Assembly (NCBI RefSeq): GCF_001553455.1
Contig: NZ_BBOX01000248.1
Location: 1-44,985, forward strand
Source of the DNA: Streptomyces hygroscopicus subsp. hygroscopicus
GTDB taxonomy: Bacteria > Actinomycetota > Actinomycetes > Streptomycetales > Streptomycetaceae
DNA: 44,985 nt
Direction: 5' to 3'
Shown: piece after piece, positions 7,674 through 15,812 of the stretch
How the letters are laid out: each line of letters starts with the position of its first letter
Position numbering within the stretch: the first letter of the stretch is position 1
Translations under genes and position numbers: made by a program
Notes under the pieces: generated by a model
Database searches by the model: none
What the model saw: the letters and a program-made list of their open reading frames with translations, nothing else
What the model was told of the DNA's origin: nothing

Positions 7674-8342
7674 GTGCTGTTGCTCGCTCTTGATACCGCC
7701 ACCCCCGCCGTGACCGTCGCCCTGCACGACGGCTCCGCCGTGATCGCCGAGTCCTCCGAGGTGGACGCCCGGCGCCATGGCGAGCTGCTGCTGCCCGCCG
7801 TCCACCGAACGCTGAAAGAGGCGGGCACCGAGCTGGGCGCGGTGACGGAGATCGTCGTCGGGACGGGCCCCGGCCCGTACACCGGACTGCGCGTGGGTCT
7901 GGTGACCGCGGCCACCTTCGGGGCGGCCCTCGGCGTTCCGGTCCACGGGCTGTGCACCCTGGACGGGATCGCCTACGCCGCGGGGGAGGCCGGGCTCGAG
8001 GGGCCCTTCGTCGTGGCCACCGACGCGCGCCGCAAGGAGGTCTACTGGGCGCGCTACGACGACGCCCGCACCCGTGTCACCGAGCCCGCCGTCGACCATC
8101 CCGCCGATCTCGCCGAGCGGGTCGCCGGGCTGCCCGCGGTGGGCGCGGGCGCGCTGCTCTACCCGGCCGTCTTCGCCGACGTACCGCCCGGGATGCCGGA
8201 GTACCAGTCGGCCGGGGCGCTCGCCTCGCTCGCCGCCGGGAAACTGGTCCGTGGGGAGGAACTGCCGCCGCCCCGGCCCCTGTACCTGCGCCGCCCCGAC
8301 GCCAAGGTGCCCGCGAACTACAAGGTGGTCACCCCGAAGTGA
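7674..8342 (+). CDS. tsaB: tRNA t6A biosynthesis protein TsaB
   Basis: 222 aa. ASKHA-fold scaffold that dimerises with TsaD. Evidence: LLALDTATPAVTVAL at the N terminus, RRHGELLLP, and GTGPGPYTGLRVGL, the hallmark of TsaB. GTG start at 7674. Its stop overlaps the GTG start of rimI in a GTGA, so translation of the two is coupled. Operon: tsaB-rimI-tsaD-10244 gene. Confidence 0.95.
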   Translation: MLLLALDTATPAVTVALHDGSAVIAESSEVDARRHGELLLPAVHRTLKEAGTELGAVTEIVVGTGPGPYTGLRVGLVTAATFGAALGVPVHGLCTLDGIAYAAGEAGLEGPFVVATDARRKEVYWARYDDARTRVTEPAVDHPADLAERVAGLPAVGAGALLYPAVFADVPPGMPEYQSAGALASLAAGKLVRGEELPPPRPLYLRRPDAKVPANYKVVTPK

Positions 8343-9118
8343 CCGGTACGACCGTGACGCTGCGCGAGATGCGCTGGTGGGATCTGGACCGGGTGATGGA
8401 GCTCGAGGAGGAGCTGTTCCCCGAGGACGCCTGGTCGCGGGGGATGTTCTGGTCCGAGCTGGCCCACGCCCGGGGCCGGGACGCCACCCGTCACTATGTG
8501 GTGGCGGAGAGCGGGTCCCGGCTGGTCGGGTACGCCGGGCTCGCCGTCTTCGACCGGACCGGCGACGTCCAGACCATCGCCGCCGCCCGCGACCACTGGG
8601 GCACCGGCCTCGGCGCCCGCCTCCTCACCGACCTCCTGACGGCCGCCACCGCCTTCGAATGCCGTGAGGTGCTGCTCGAGGTGCGGGTCGACAACGCCCG
8701 TGCCCAGCGGCTGTACGAGCGCTTCGGCTTCGAGCCCATCGGCATACGCAGGGGCTACTACCAGCCGGGCAATGTGGACGCCCTGGTCATGCGGCTGTCC
8801 GACCCGGCGACGACCGGCGCGGGCGCGATGCGCGTGAGAACGGCCACGGGGGAGGGCGGCGCGTCCGTCGAGGGCGACGTGCCCGTCGAGGGTGGCGCGT
8901 CCGCGGAAATCTCAGCAGGAACCAGCGCGTCCACCGCGAGCACAGAGGACCCCGCGTCCGCCGCGACCCCCGCGCATCCCGCGACTCCCGCGACTCCCGC
9001 GCATCCCGCGACTCCCGCGCACCCCGCATCCACCGCGCACCCCGAGTCCACGGCAAACCCCGAAAACCCCGCCGCATCCACCGCGACCTCAGTACAAGGA
9101 ACCGAGACCCATGGCTGA
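8339..9118 (+). CDS. rimI: Ribosomal protein N-acetyltransferase RimI with long low-complexity tail
   Basis: 259 aa. GNAT enzyme that acetylates N-terminal alanine of ribosomal protein S18 in other bacteria. Residues 1-~160 are the GNAT domain: LREMRWWDLDRVMELEEELF, DVQTIAAARDHWGTGLGARLL (acetyl-CoA loop) and EVRVDNARAQRLYERFGFEPIGIRRGYY. Residues ~161-259 are a tail of Gly/Val/Glu repeats and then Pro-Ala-His-Thr repeats (PAHPATPATPAHPAT), which normal RimI (~150-165 aa) lacks. GTG start overlaps the tsaB stop; the stop overlaps the tsaD start by 8 bp. Confidence 0.9.
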   Translation: MTGTTVTLREMRWWDLDRVMELEEELFPEDAWSRGMFWSELAHARGRDATRHYVVAESGSRLVGYAGLAVFDRTGDVQTIAAARDHWGTGLGARLLTDLLTAATAFECREVLLEVRVDNARAQRLYERFGFEPIGIRRGYYQPGNVDALVMRLSDPATTGAGAMRVRTATGEGGASVEGDVPVEGGASAEISAGTSASTASTEDPASAATPAHPATPATPAHPATPAHPASTAHPESTANPENPAASTATSVQGTETHG

Positions 9119-10247
9119 CGAACCCCTCGTCCTTGGCATCGAGACCTCCTGCGACGAGACCGGCGTCGGCATCGTCCGGGGCCACACCCTCCTCGCCGAC
9201 GCCGTCGCCTCCAGCGTCGACGAACACGCGCGCTTCGGCGGCGTCGTCCCCGAGGTCGCCAGCCGCGCCCATCTGGAGGCGATGGTCCCCACCATCCAGC
9301 GCGCCCTCAAGGAGGCCGGGGTCGCCGCCTCCGACCTCGACGGCATCGCCGTCACCGCGGGCCCCGGGCTCGCGGGTGCGCTGCTGGTCGGCGTATCGGC
9401 GGCGAAGGCGTACGCCTACGCCCTCGGCAAGCCGCTCTACGGCGTCAACCACCTCGCCTCCCACATCTGCGTCGACCAGCTGGAGCACGGTCCGTTGCCG
9501 GAGCCGACGATGGCGCTGCTGGTGAGCGGTGGCCACTCCTCGCTGCTCCTGGCACCGGACATCACCGCCGACGTCCGCCCGCTCGGCTCGACCATCGACG
9601 ACGCGGCGGGGGAGGCGTTCGACAAGATCGCCCGGGTGCTGAACCTGGGCTTCCCCGGCGGCCCCGTCATCGACCGCATCGCCCGTGAGGGCAACCCGGA
9701 CGCGATCGCCTTCCCGCGCGGGCTGACCGGTCCGCGCGACGCCGCGTACGACTTCTCCTTCTCCGGGCTGAAAACCGCCGTCGCCCGCTGGATCGAGGCG
9801 AAGCGGGCGGCGGGGGAGGAGGTCCCGGTCGCCGATGTCTCGGCCTCCTTCCAGGAGGCGGTCGTGGACGTGCTGACCCGCAAGGCCGTCCGCGCCTGCA
9901 AGGACGAGGGCGTGGAGCACCTGATGATCGGCGGTGGCGTCGCCGCCAACTCCCGGCTGCGCGCCATGGCCGAGCGCCGCTGCGAGGACGCGGGCATCAC
10001 CCTGCGGGTGCCACGGCCGAAGCTGTGCACGGACAACGGGGCGATGGTCGCGGCGCTCGGCGCGGAGATGGTGGCGCGCGGGCGGTCCGCCTCGGCCTGG
10101 GACCTGTCGGCCGACTCCTCCCTTCCGGTGACCGATCCCCATGTGCCGGACCCGGACGCCGACGGTGACGCCGACGGGCATCCCCACTCCCACACCCACT
10201 CCCACGACCATGTGCACGAGCTGAGCCGGAAGAACCTGTACGCATGA
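9111..10247 (+). CDS. tsaD: tRNA t6A transferase TsaD with His-rich C terminus
   Basis: 378 aa. Catalytic subunit that transfers threonylcarbamoyl to tRNA A37. Evidence: VLGIETSCDETGVGIV, the metal-binding VASRAHLEAMVP (family HxxxxH-type site), TAGPGLAGALLVG, LVSGGHSSL, DDAAGEAFDKIAR, GGGVAANSRLR and CTDNGAMVA. Beyond the family core (~340 aa) there is a Asp-rich then His-rich tail with seven alternating His residues in HPHSHTHSHDHVH before ELSRKNLYA. Stop overlaps the next ATG (ATGA). Confidence 0.95.
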   Translation: MADEPLVLGIETSCDETGVGIVRGHTLLADAVASSVDEHARFGGVVPEVASRAHLEAMVPTIQRALKEAGVAASDLDGIAVTAGPGLAGALLVGVSAAKAYAYALGKPLYGVNHLASHICVDQLEHGPLPEPTMALLVSGGHSSLLLAPDITADVRPLGSTIDDAAGEAFDKIARVLNLGFPGGPVIDRIAREGNPDAIAFPRGLTGPRDAAYDFSFSGLKTAVARWIEAKRAAGEEVPVADVSASFQEAVVDVLTRKAVRACKDEGVEHLMIGGGVAANSRLRAMAERRCEDAGITLRVPRPKLCTDNGAMVAALGAEMVARGRSASAWDLSADSSLPVTDPHVPDPDADGDADGHPHSHTHSHDHVHELSRKNLYA

Positions 10248-10507
10248 CGGTCGCGTTGATGTGGGAAGCCCGAGCGGTGCGGGGGAAGGGCGAGGAACTG
10301 CTGGCCTGGGCCACCCGCCAGCCCCTCGACCCGGCCCCGCTACGCCGTGAGACCTTCCGCGCGCCCGAAGACCGCGTGCTCGTCATCACCTGGTGGGACG
10401 GGGCGTACGACACCCCGGGACTGCCGGAACTCCCCGAGCCCGGGGAGGACTTGGTACGGCGCGCGGTGCACCGATGGCGCTTCGAGGCGCTCCCGGACGA
10501 GGGCTGA
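10244..10507 (+). CDS. Small conserved-type protein downstream of tsaD
   Basis: 87 aa, ATG overlapping the tsaD stop, so it is translationally coupled to the t6A operon. Sequence starts TVALMWEARAVRGKGEELLAWA and ends VRRAVHRWRFEALPDE. The layout (short beta strand, helix with GKGEELLAW, strand VLVITWW) resembles small ferredoxin-like or antibiotic-biosynthesis-monooxygenase-like domains, but this is only a structural impression. I know no function. Confidence 0.7.
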   Translation: MTVALMWEARAVRGKGEELLAWATRQPLDPAPLRRETFRAPEDRVLVITWWDGAYDTPGLPELPEPGEDLVRRAVHRWRFEALPDEG

Positions 10508-10846
10508 TCCGGCGGTCCCGCGCCGCGCGGCGCTGGGCGGCACGGGGCAGGGCATCGGCCGGGCCGGGTGGTGTCGTGCTGTGCGGCTCCGGGGCCGGGC
10601 GCGGGCTCGTGCCATGCGGCGCCCGGGTCGTGCGGTGCGGTCCGGGTTCGTGCCGTGCGGCGCCGGGCTGGACGTGGGGTGTCGGCTGGGGCGGGTGTGC
10701 CGTAGTACGCGCGCCGCGCCGGGTTGGGCGGGTCGTACCACGCGTGCCGCGTCGGGCAGGGGCGCACCACGTGTGCCGTGCCGTGCCGGGTCGGGCCAGA
10801 CGCCGCGCCGTGCCGTGTCGCGTCGGCTGCGCCCGTCCGTTGGCCG
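10508..10846. repeat. Degenerate GC-rich repeat region in convergent gap
   Basis: 339 bp with no gene, filled with imperfect repeats of GTGCCGTGCGGCGCCGGGC-like units, e.g. around 10600-10680 and 10735-10830. Separates the t6A operon from the convergent SARP-like gene. Confidence 0.75.
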
Positions 10847-12808
10847 TCAGCGGAGGGCCTCGGTGAGATCGGCGAGGTGCCGGGAGACCGGGCCCAGGGT
10901 GAGCAGCCCGCTGCCCGCCCCGGCCAGCTCCCCCGCCGCCGGGGCCAGCGCGGTGCGGGCACGCGCCATCGCTTCCCGGTCCCCGAGGGCGATGGCCGCC
11001 TGTCCGGTGAGGCACCACAGGGCCTCCAGCAGCAGATCGCGGGGCGGGTCGGGGACCGTGCGCAGCGCCGCCCCGGCCTCGGCGCGGCGGCCCTGGGCCA
11101 GCAGCACCAGCGGGCGGGCCCAGGGCGCGTACGGCCCCCAGTCGAGGTCCGCGCCGGTCGGGGCGGGCCGCCCCTGCTCCACGCGCAGACAGAGCAGCGC
11201 GAGCGGCAGCAGACCGTGTTCCAGACCGGGCATCCCGGCGCCGTCCAGCCGCGTGGCCGCGTCCCGGTAGGCGGCCTCGGCCTCGGCCGTCCGGCCCGTC
11301 GCGGCGAGCCGCAGCGCCCGGTACCACGCGGTGAACACCTCCACCAGCGGCCGCTCATGGCGTTCGCCCAAGCGGTCGGCGGAGGCCGCGTGCCGGTCGG
11401 CCGACGCGAAGTCCGCGAGCGCGCTGCGCGCCTGGAGCCGGATGAGATGGCCGAGCACCTCGAAGGTGACCAGGCCGTGCCGTGCGGACAGGGCGATCAG
11501 CTCGGCCCCGGTGGCGTCCCGGCGCGGCGCCAGCCCCGCCCGGTCGAAGGTCTGGATGAAGACGCCGTTGAGGGCGAACGCCAGCAGCGCGGGATCGTCC
11601 AGCCGACGCGCGATCTCCTCGGCCTCCCGCGCCGCCTGCCCACCTCGCGGCGACCGGCCGCCACGCGACTCGACGGCGATCGTGGCCAGGAGCCGGGCGC
11701 GTACGGCGTCGTGGCGGCCGGGCGGAAGCGCGGCCACGGTGCGTTCCGCCGCTGCCACGACGCGCGCTGCCTGCTCCGGGTCGTCCAGGCGGGTCCAGAT
11801 GGCCGGTACGTCATAGGCGCCGATCACCCGGGCGGTCAGTTCCGGATCGCCCAGTTCCTCCGCCGCCGCGACGGCCGCCACGCGCTGCTGCCGGGCCGTC
11901 CGCAGTCCGCCGCCCCCGGTCATCGAGAGATCGCGCAGCAGGCCGACCGTCGACTCCAGCCGGGTCCGCGCGCCGGAGGCCACGGTGCGGTCGTAGGCGG
12001 CGGTCGCTTCCGCCCACACCCGGGCCGCCGCCCCGCCCGGCGCCGTGCCGGGGTCCAGGTGGGGCGCCTGGCCGAGGATGTCCGTCTCCAGTCGGCGCAG
12101 TTCCGGGCCCGGGTCCAGGCCCAGCTCTTCGACCAGCAGCGTCCGGGCCCGGCGCAGCACCGCCAGCGCGTCGCCCTGGCGGCCGGTGCGGTACAGCGCG
12201 AGGGCCAGCACCCGCCAGGCGCCCTCGCGCCAGGGGTGCTCGGCCAGATGTGCCTCCAGGTCCGGTACCGCCTCGGCGGCCAGGCCCAGCGCCAGCCGGG
12301 CCTCCGCCTGCCGCTCGACGGCGTGCAGCCGCAGCTCCGCCAGCCGGGAGCGTTCGCCCCGGGCCCAGTCCTCGTCGGCGAACTCCGCGTACGCCGGTCC
12401 GCGCCACCGGCCCAGCGCCTCCGCCAGCCGCGCCGACGCCTCGTCCGGCGGCAGGGTCGCGGCGGCGGCCACGTCCTGTTCGAAGCGCCAGGCGTCCACC
12501 GTGTCCGTCCCGGCGCGCAGCGCGTACCCGGGCCCCTCGGTGACCAGCAGCCGGGACGGGGCGCGGGGCGGACGCTGCGGCTCCAGCGCGCGGCGCAACG
12601 CGGCCACGAACGTACGCACCGCACCCACCGCCCCCGGCGGTGGCTCGACCCACAGGTCCTCGACCAGCCGGGAGACGGGGACGACACGGCGGCGGGCGAC
12701 GATCAGCCGGGCCAGCACCGCCCGGTGCCGTGGCCCCTTGAGCGCGATGGCGTTCCCTTCGGCGTCCCGGGCCACCACCGGCCCCAGCACCCCGAACCAG
12801 ACCCGCAT
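10847..12808 (-). CDS. SARP/BTAD-type transcriptional regulator with TPR-like C terminus
   Basis: 653 aa. N-terminal winged-helix of the OmpR type (MRVWFGVLGPVVARDAEGN, LKGPRHRAVLARLIV, VEPPPGAVGAVRTFVAALRRAL; ~1-95), then the bacterial transcriptional activation domain (~100-245: WRFEQDV, LALYRTGRQGDALAVLRRAR, LGLDPGPELRRLE). Residues ~260-653 are Ala/Leu/Arg-rich helices, probably TPR-like. No P-loop is visible, so it is neither an AfsR-type ATPase protein nor a minimal SARP. ATG at 12808 lacks a clear ribosome site; an in-frame ATG at 12841 is an alternative. Divergent from the 12936 hydrolase, its likely target. Confidence 0.85.
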   Translation of the reverse strand: MRVWFGVLGPVVARDAEGNAIALKGPRHRAVLARLIVARRRVVPVSRLVEDLWVEPPPGAVGAVRTFVAALRRALEPQRPPRAPSRLLVTEGPGYALRAGTDTVDAWRFEQDVAAAATLPPDEASARLAEALGRWRGPAYAEFADEDWARGERSRLAELRLHAVERQAEARLALGLAAEAVPDLEAHLAEHPWREGAWRVLALALYRTGRQGDALAVLRRARTLLVEELGLDPGPELRRLETDILGQAPHLDPGTAPGGAAARVWAEATAAYDRTVASGARTRLESTVGLLRDLSMTGGGGLRTARQQRVAAVAAAEELGDPELTARVIGAYDVPAIWTRLDDPEQAARVVAAAERTVAALPPGRHDAVRARLLATIAVESRGGRSPRGGQAAREAEEIARRLDDPALLAFALNGVFIQTFDRAGLAPRRDATGAELIALSARHGLVTFEVLGHLIRLQARSALADFASADRHAASADRLGERHERPLVEVFTAWYRALRLAATGRTAEAEAAYRDAATRLDGAGMPGLEHGLLPLALLCLRVEQGRPAPTGADLDWGPYAPWARPLVLLAQGRRAEAGAALRTVPDPPRDLLLEALWCLTGQAAIALGDREAMARARTALAPAAGELAGAGSGLLTLGPVSRHLADLTEALR

Positions 12809-12829
12809 GGGGCCACGGTAGCGCGCTGA

Positions 12830-12870
12830 CCGGATGCTCATCCGCGCCCGGCAGGCTGACAGGCATCCGG
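12830..12870. promoter_or_regulatory. Inverted repeats in regulator/hydrolase divergent spacer
   Basis: CCGGATGC at 12830-12837 and GCATCCGG at 12863-12870 are perfect inverted repeats 25 bp apart. The left arm also belongs to a smaller dyad GGATG-CT-CATCC (12832-12843). Three GGATG/CATCC half-sites in a 128-bp spacer suggest an operator for the adjacent regulator (inference). Confidence 0.5.
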
Positions 12871-12935
12871 ACCACTCCGGCCGGCCCCGGCCGACGACGC
12901 CACCCGCGTCATCCACCTCATGAAAGGCAACGACC

Positions 12936-13820
12936 ATGGCCCCTGTCATCCCCGGCTTCGACTACCGGCGCGTCCCCGTCGCCGACGGCGTGTCCCTGAA
13001 CGTCGCCGTCGCGGGCTCGGGCAGCCCCGTCGTGCTGCTGCACGGCTTCCCGCAGACCCACCTGATGTGGCGGCACGTCGCCACTGATCTCGCGGCCGAC
13101 CACACCGTGATCTGCCCCGACCTGCGCGGCTACGGCGCCAGCGACAAACCGGCCGCCGACGCTGCCGACGGCGCCGGTTACGCCAAGCGCACCATGGCCG
13201 CCGACGTCGTCGCCCTCGCCCGCGCCCTCGGCCATGACCGCTTCGCCCTGGCCGGCCACGACCGCGGTGCCCTGGTCGCCTTCCGGGCCGGTCTCGACCA
13301 CCCTTCGGTGATCACCCATCTGGCCTGTCTGGACGTGCTGCCGACCCTCGACATGTGGGACGTGATGCGCGGCACCACGGCCGCCGTCGGCTTCCACCTG
13401 TATCTGATGGCCCAGCCCCCGGGGCTGCCCGAGCGGATGATCTCCGCCTGCCCGGACGACTTCTTCGGCCACTTCCTCGACCTGTGGACGGGCGACCCGA
13501 CGGCCATCCCCGCCGAGGTCCGCGCCGCCTATCTGGACGCCTGCCGCGCCGCGGTGCCGTCGATCGTGGCCGACTACCGCGCCTCCGCCGGTATCGACGT
13601 CGATCACGACCGGGCCGACCGGGCCGAGGGCCGCCGGCTGACGATGCCGGTCACCGTGCTCCAGCAGGACTGGGGCGCCGCCCTCGGCTATGACGCGGCG
13701 GCAGTGTGGCGTGCCTGGGCCTCGGACCTGGAGCACTCCACCGTCGGCTACGGCCACTTCATGGCGGAGGAGGCACCCGCCGACGTCGCCAAGGCCCTGC
13801 GGGCGCTGCTCGCCCGCTAG
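12936..13820 (+). CDS. Haloacetate-dehalogenase/epoxide-hydrolase-like alpha/beta hydrolase
   Basis: 294 aa. Order and motifs follow fluoroacetate dehalogenases: LLHGFPQTHLMWRHVA, PDLRGYGASDKP, nucleophile Asp109 in GHDRGAL, acid Asp133 in LDVLPT, Tyr214 in ADYRA and His274 in GYGHFMAEEAP. The nucleophile is Asp, not Ser, so an ester-enzyme intermediate is expected. Of the halide/carboxylate pocket residues, Arg110, His154 and Tyr214 are present, but the second Arg (GHDRGAR) is Leu113 and the Trp after His154 is Leu155. Its substrate is thus probably not a small haloacetate. ATG follows GAAAGGC. Likely controlled by the divergent SARP-like regulator. Confidence 0.85.
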   Translation: MAPVIPGFDYRRVPVADGVSLNVAVAGSGSPVVLLHGFPQTHLMWRHVATDLAADHTVICPDLRGYGASDKPAADAADGAGYAKRTMAADVVALARALGHDRFALAGHDRGALVAFRAGLDHPSVITHLACLDVLPTLDMWDVMRGTTAAVGFHLYLMAQPPGLPERMISACPDDFFGHFLDLWTGDPTAIPAEVRAAYLDACRAAVPSIVADYRASAGIDVDHDRADRAEGRRLTMPVTVLQQDWGAALGYDAAAVWRAWASDLEHSTVGYGHFMAEEAPADVAKALRALLAR

Positions 13821-13912
13821 ACGATCACGTCGTTGCGCGGTCGCGCGGTCGCGCGATTGCTCTGTTGGGTCCTTGCGCTGTTGCGCCGTCGCGTCGTCGC
13901 GGCGGGACGCCG

Positions 13913-14782
13913 TTACGCCGCGCCCTCGGCCGTCCGGGCGTAGTGATCGGCGATCTCGTCGCTCGTCGTCACCCACACTCCGGGGTGGTTCACGACGTAC
14001 TCCAGCGCCTGGTCCACGTACCTGTGCCGGAACGGCTGGTTGATCACGAACGGATGCAGGACCAGTGACATCACCCGCCCGCTGGTGGCCGCGTCGGCGT
14101 AGAGCTGGTCCAGCTGGTCCTTGACGATCCGGACGAAGTCCGGCCCGCTGAGGCTCTTCCCGACGAACAGCTGGATGTCGTTGACCTCGATCGAATACGG
14201 CACGCTCAGCATGCCGGGCACGTTCAGGCGGTACGGCTGGTCGTCGTTGGCCCAGTCCAGTACGTACCGCAGCCCCAGCTCGGCCAGCAGCTCCGGCGTC
14301 CGGAAGGTCTCGGTCAGCGCCGGCCCCAGCCAGCCGCGCGGCCTGCGGCCGGTGGCCTTCTCGATGGTGTCGACCACCTCGGTGAGATAGGCGCGCTCCT
14401 CCTCCAGGGACATACCGGCCTGGAGGATGGAGTTGTTCTTGCCATGTGCTGCCCACGCCCAGTCGCGCTCCCGGCCGGCCCGGACGATCTGCGGGTAGCG
14501 CTCGGCGACGTCGGAGTTGAGCATCACGCTCGCCCGCACCCGGTGCCGGTCCAGGCTCTCGATCAGCCGCCAGATCCCCACTCGGGGCCCGTAGTCCCGC
14601 CACCCGTAGTTCAGCGGGTCGGGCGCCAGCGCCTTGGTGTCGGGGAAGATACTGGTCGAGGGGCGGTCGATCTCGTAGTGCTCGACGTTCAGCCCCACGT
14701 AGAAGGCCACCCGGGCGCCGCCTGGCCAGTGGATCGGCTCGCGTTCGACGATCGGGCTGTAGTCGAAGAGCTGGTTGTCCAT
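13913..14782 (-). CDS. PuuE/allantoinase-like polysaccharide deacetylase family protein
   Basis: 289 aa. NodB/CE4-type fold of the PuuE branch: RVAFYVGLNVEHYEID, DYGPRVGIWRLIESLDRHRV, WAAHGKNNS, GWLGPALTET, LDWANDDQPY and a late LHPFVINQPFRHR segment. The canonical HxxxH metal motif is HGKNN here (second His is Asn), and the first-motif Asp pair is replaced, as in metal-poor PuuE-type proteins. Substrate could be allantoin, another ureide/amide, or a sugar; no purine genes are near. Convergent with the 12936 hydrolase across a 92-bp spacer with GCGCGGTC-type repeats. Confidence 0.85.
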   Translation of the reverse strand: MDNQLFDYSPIVEREPIHWPGGARVAFYVGLNVEHYEIDRPSTSIFPDTKALAPDPLNYGWRDYGPRVGIWRLIESLDRHRVRASVMLNSDVAERYPQIVRAGRERDWAWAAHGKNNSILQAGMSLEEERAYLTEVVDTIEKATGRRPRGWLGPALTETFRTPELLAELGLRYVLDWANDDQPYRLNVPGMLSVPYSIEVNDIQLFVGKSLSGPDFVRIVKDQLDQLYADAATSGRVMSLVLHPFVINQPFRHRYVDQALEYVVNHPGVWVTTSDEIADHYARTAEGAA

Positions 14783-14833
14783 CAGGGATCACCTCGTGCG
14801 CGGTGGAGTTCGCTCGATGGGCATCGTGAAACC

Positions 14834-14847
14834 CTCACATAAGTGAG
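14834..14847. promoter_or_regulatory. Dyad CTCAC-ATAA-GTGAG upstream of PuuE-like gene
   Basis: Perfect 5-bp arms around ATAA, 52 bp upstream of the reverse-strand start at 14782, in a locally AT-richer stretch. A plausible operator or part of the promoter. The remaining gap up to 15026 has no gene but shows repeats of CGCGAGCG/CATCAGYGC. Confidence 0.45.
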
Positions 14848-15026
14848 AAGGTCAAGGGAGGGTATTCGGGCACGGAAGGCCATGGGCGGAACCTCCGTAC
14901 GCGCGAGCTGAAAGACTGCGTCGGCCGTGTACCGCTGTGCCACGAGCGCCGCGAGCGTCATCAGCGCGCCCGCGAGCGCCACGAGTGCGCCATCAGTGCG
15001 CCATGAGTGCCTGGAGGAAGGACGCC

Positions 15027-15812
15027 ATGACGTCGCCCAACGAGCTTCCGCCACCGCCGCCCGCCCCGGACGAGCGGCCGTGGAACGACCGCGCCGGGCT
15101 GCTCGACGCGCGGGCGCGGGCGATGGGGGCGCTGGCGCGCTGGTACCTGGCGCCGCACCGGGCGCTGCTGTTGTGGCTGTCCACGATCGTCTTCGCGCTG
15201 GGCTGGACCCTCGCGGTGTCGGGATTCCAGTTCCTGGTGAAGGGCGAGATCATCGAGCACATCCTGGGCGTCATCTTCCTGGGCCTCGCGCTGGGCGCCA
15301 CGGTCCCCTCCAGCCTCGGGGTGGTGTCGGGCATCCGGCGCGACGTCTTCGTGGGTGCGTGCCTGCGTGACTGGGCGGAGCTGGAACGCGATCCCCAGAC
15401 CCTGCCGCACTGGCGCGTCTCCGGCGGCGCGCTCCTCTGGCTGGGCCCGTCCATCGTGCTGACCTGCCTCGGGCTGGTGCTGGGCGGCGCCGCCGTCTTC
15501 ACGGACGGCGGCGACGGCTTCGGCACCGAGGCCGGTATCGGCATCGTCTTCACGGCAGCCGGAGGGCTCGGCATGGCCAAGGCGATCGACTACTACCGCC
15601 TGGTCAGCCGTGAACTCGGCCCAGGCACCGGCGGTCCGGAAACCGGCGGTGCGGGCGGTGGCGGTGCGTGTTTCGGCGGTGCGGACAGCGGCGGTGCGGG
15701 TGTCGGCGGTGCTGGTGTCGGTGGTCGCGGCACCGGCGGTCGCGGCACCCGCGGTTCGGACACCCGCGGTCCGGGCACCACCGGCTACGGCGACGACTTC
15801 TGCAGTGACTGA
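15027..15812 (+). CDS. Multi-pass membrane protein with Gly-rich repeat tail
   Basis: 261 aa; ATG at 15027 follows GGAGGAAGG, preferred over the ATG at 15003. Pro-rich start (PPPPPAPDERPW), then four hydrophobic segments: LLLWLSTIVFALGWTLAVSG, IIEHILGVIFLGLALGATV, GGALLWLGPSIVLTCLGLVL and GIGIVFTAAGGLGMAK. After ~205 the tail is a run of Gly-rich repeats (GGAGVGG, GGRGTGG, RGSDTRGPG). I do not recognise the family. Its 3' end overlaps the convergent gene at 15785 by 28 bp. Confidence 0.75.
   Translation: MTSPNELPPPPPAPDERPWNDRAGLLDARARAMGALARWYLAPHRALLLWLSTIVFALGWTLAVSGFQFLVKGEIIEHILGVIFLGLALGATVPSSLGVVSGIRRDVFVGACLRDWAELERDPQTLPHWRVSGGALLWLGPSIVLTCLGLVLGGAAVFTDGGDGFGTEAGIGIVFTAAGGLGMAKAIDYYRLVSRELGPGTGGPETGGAGGGGACFGGADSGGAGVGGAGVGGRGTGGRGTRGSDTRGPGTTGYGDDFCSD

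Noticed and set aside
6629..7693. Forward open frame over the minisatellite and YkuD-like gene
   Set aside because: The start lies in repeats and the rest is antisense to a gene with clear domain motifs.
12936..13820. Calling the hydrolase a fluoroacetate dehalogenase
   Set aside because: Second pocket Arg and the Trp are replaced by Leu, so the specific name is not supported.
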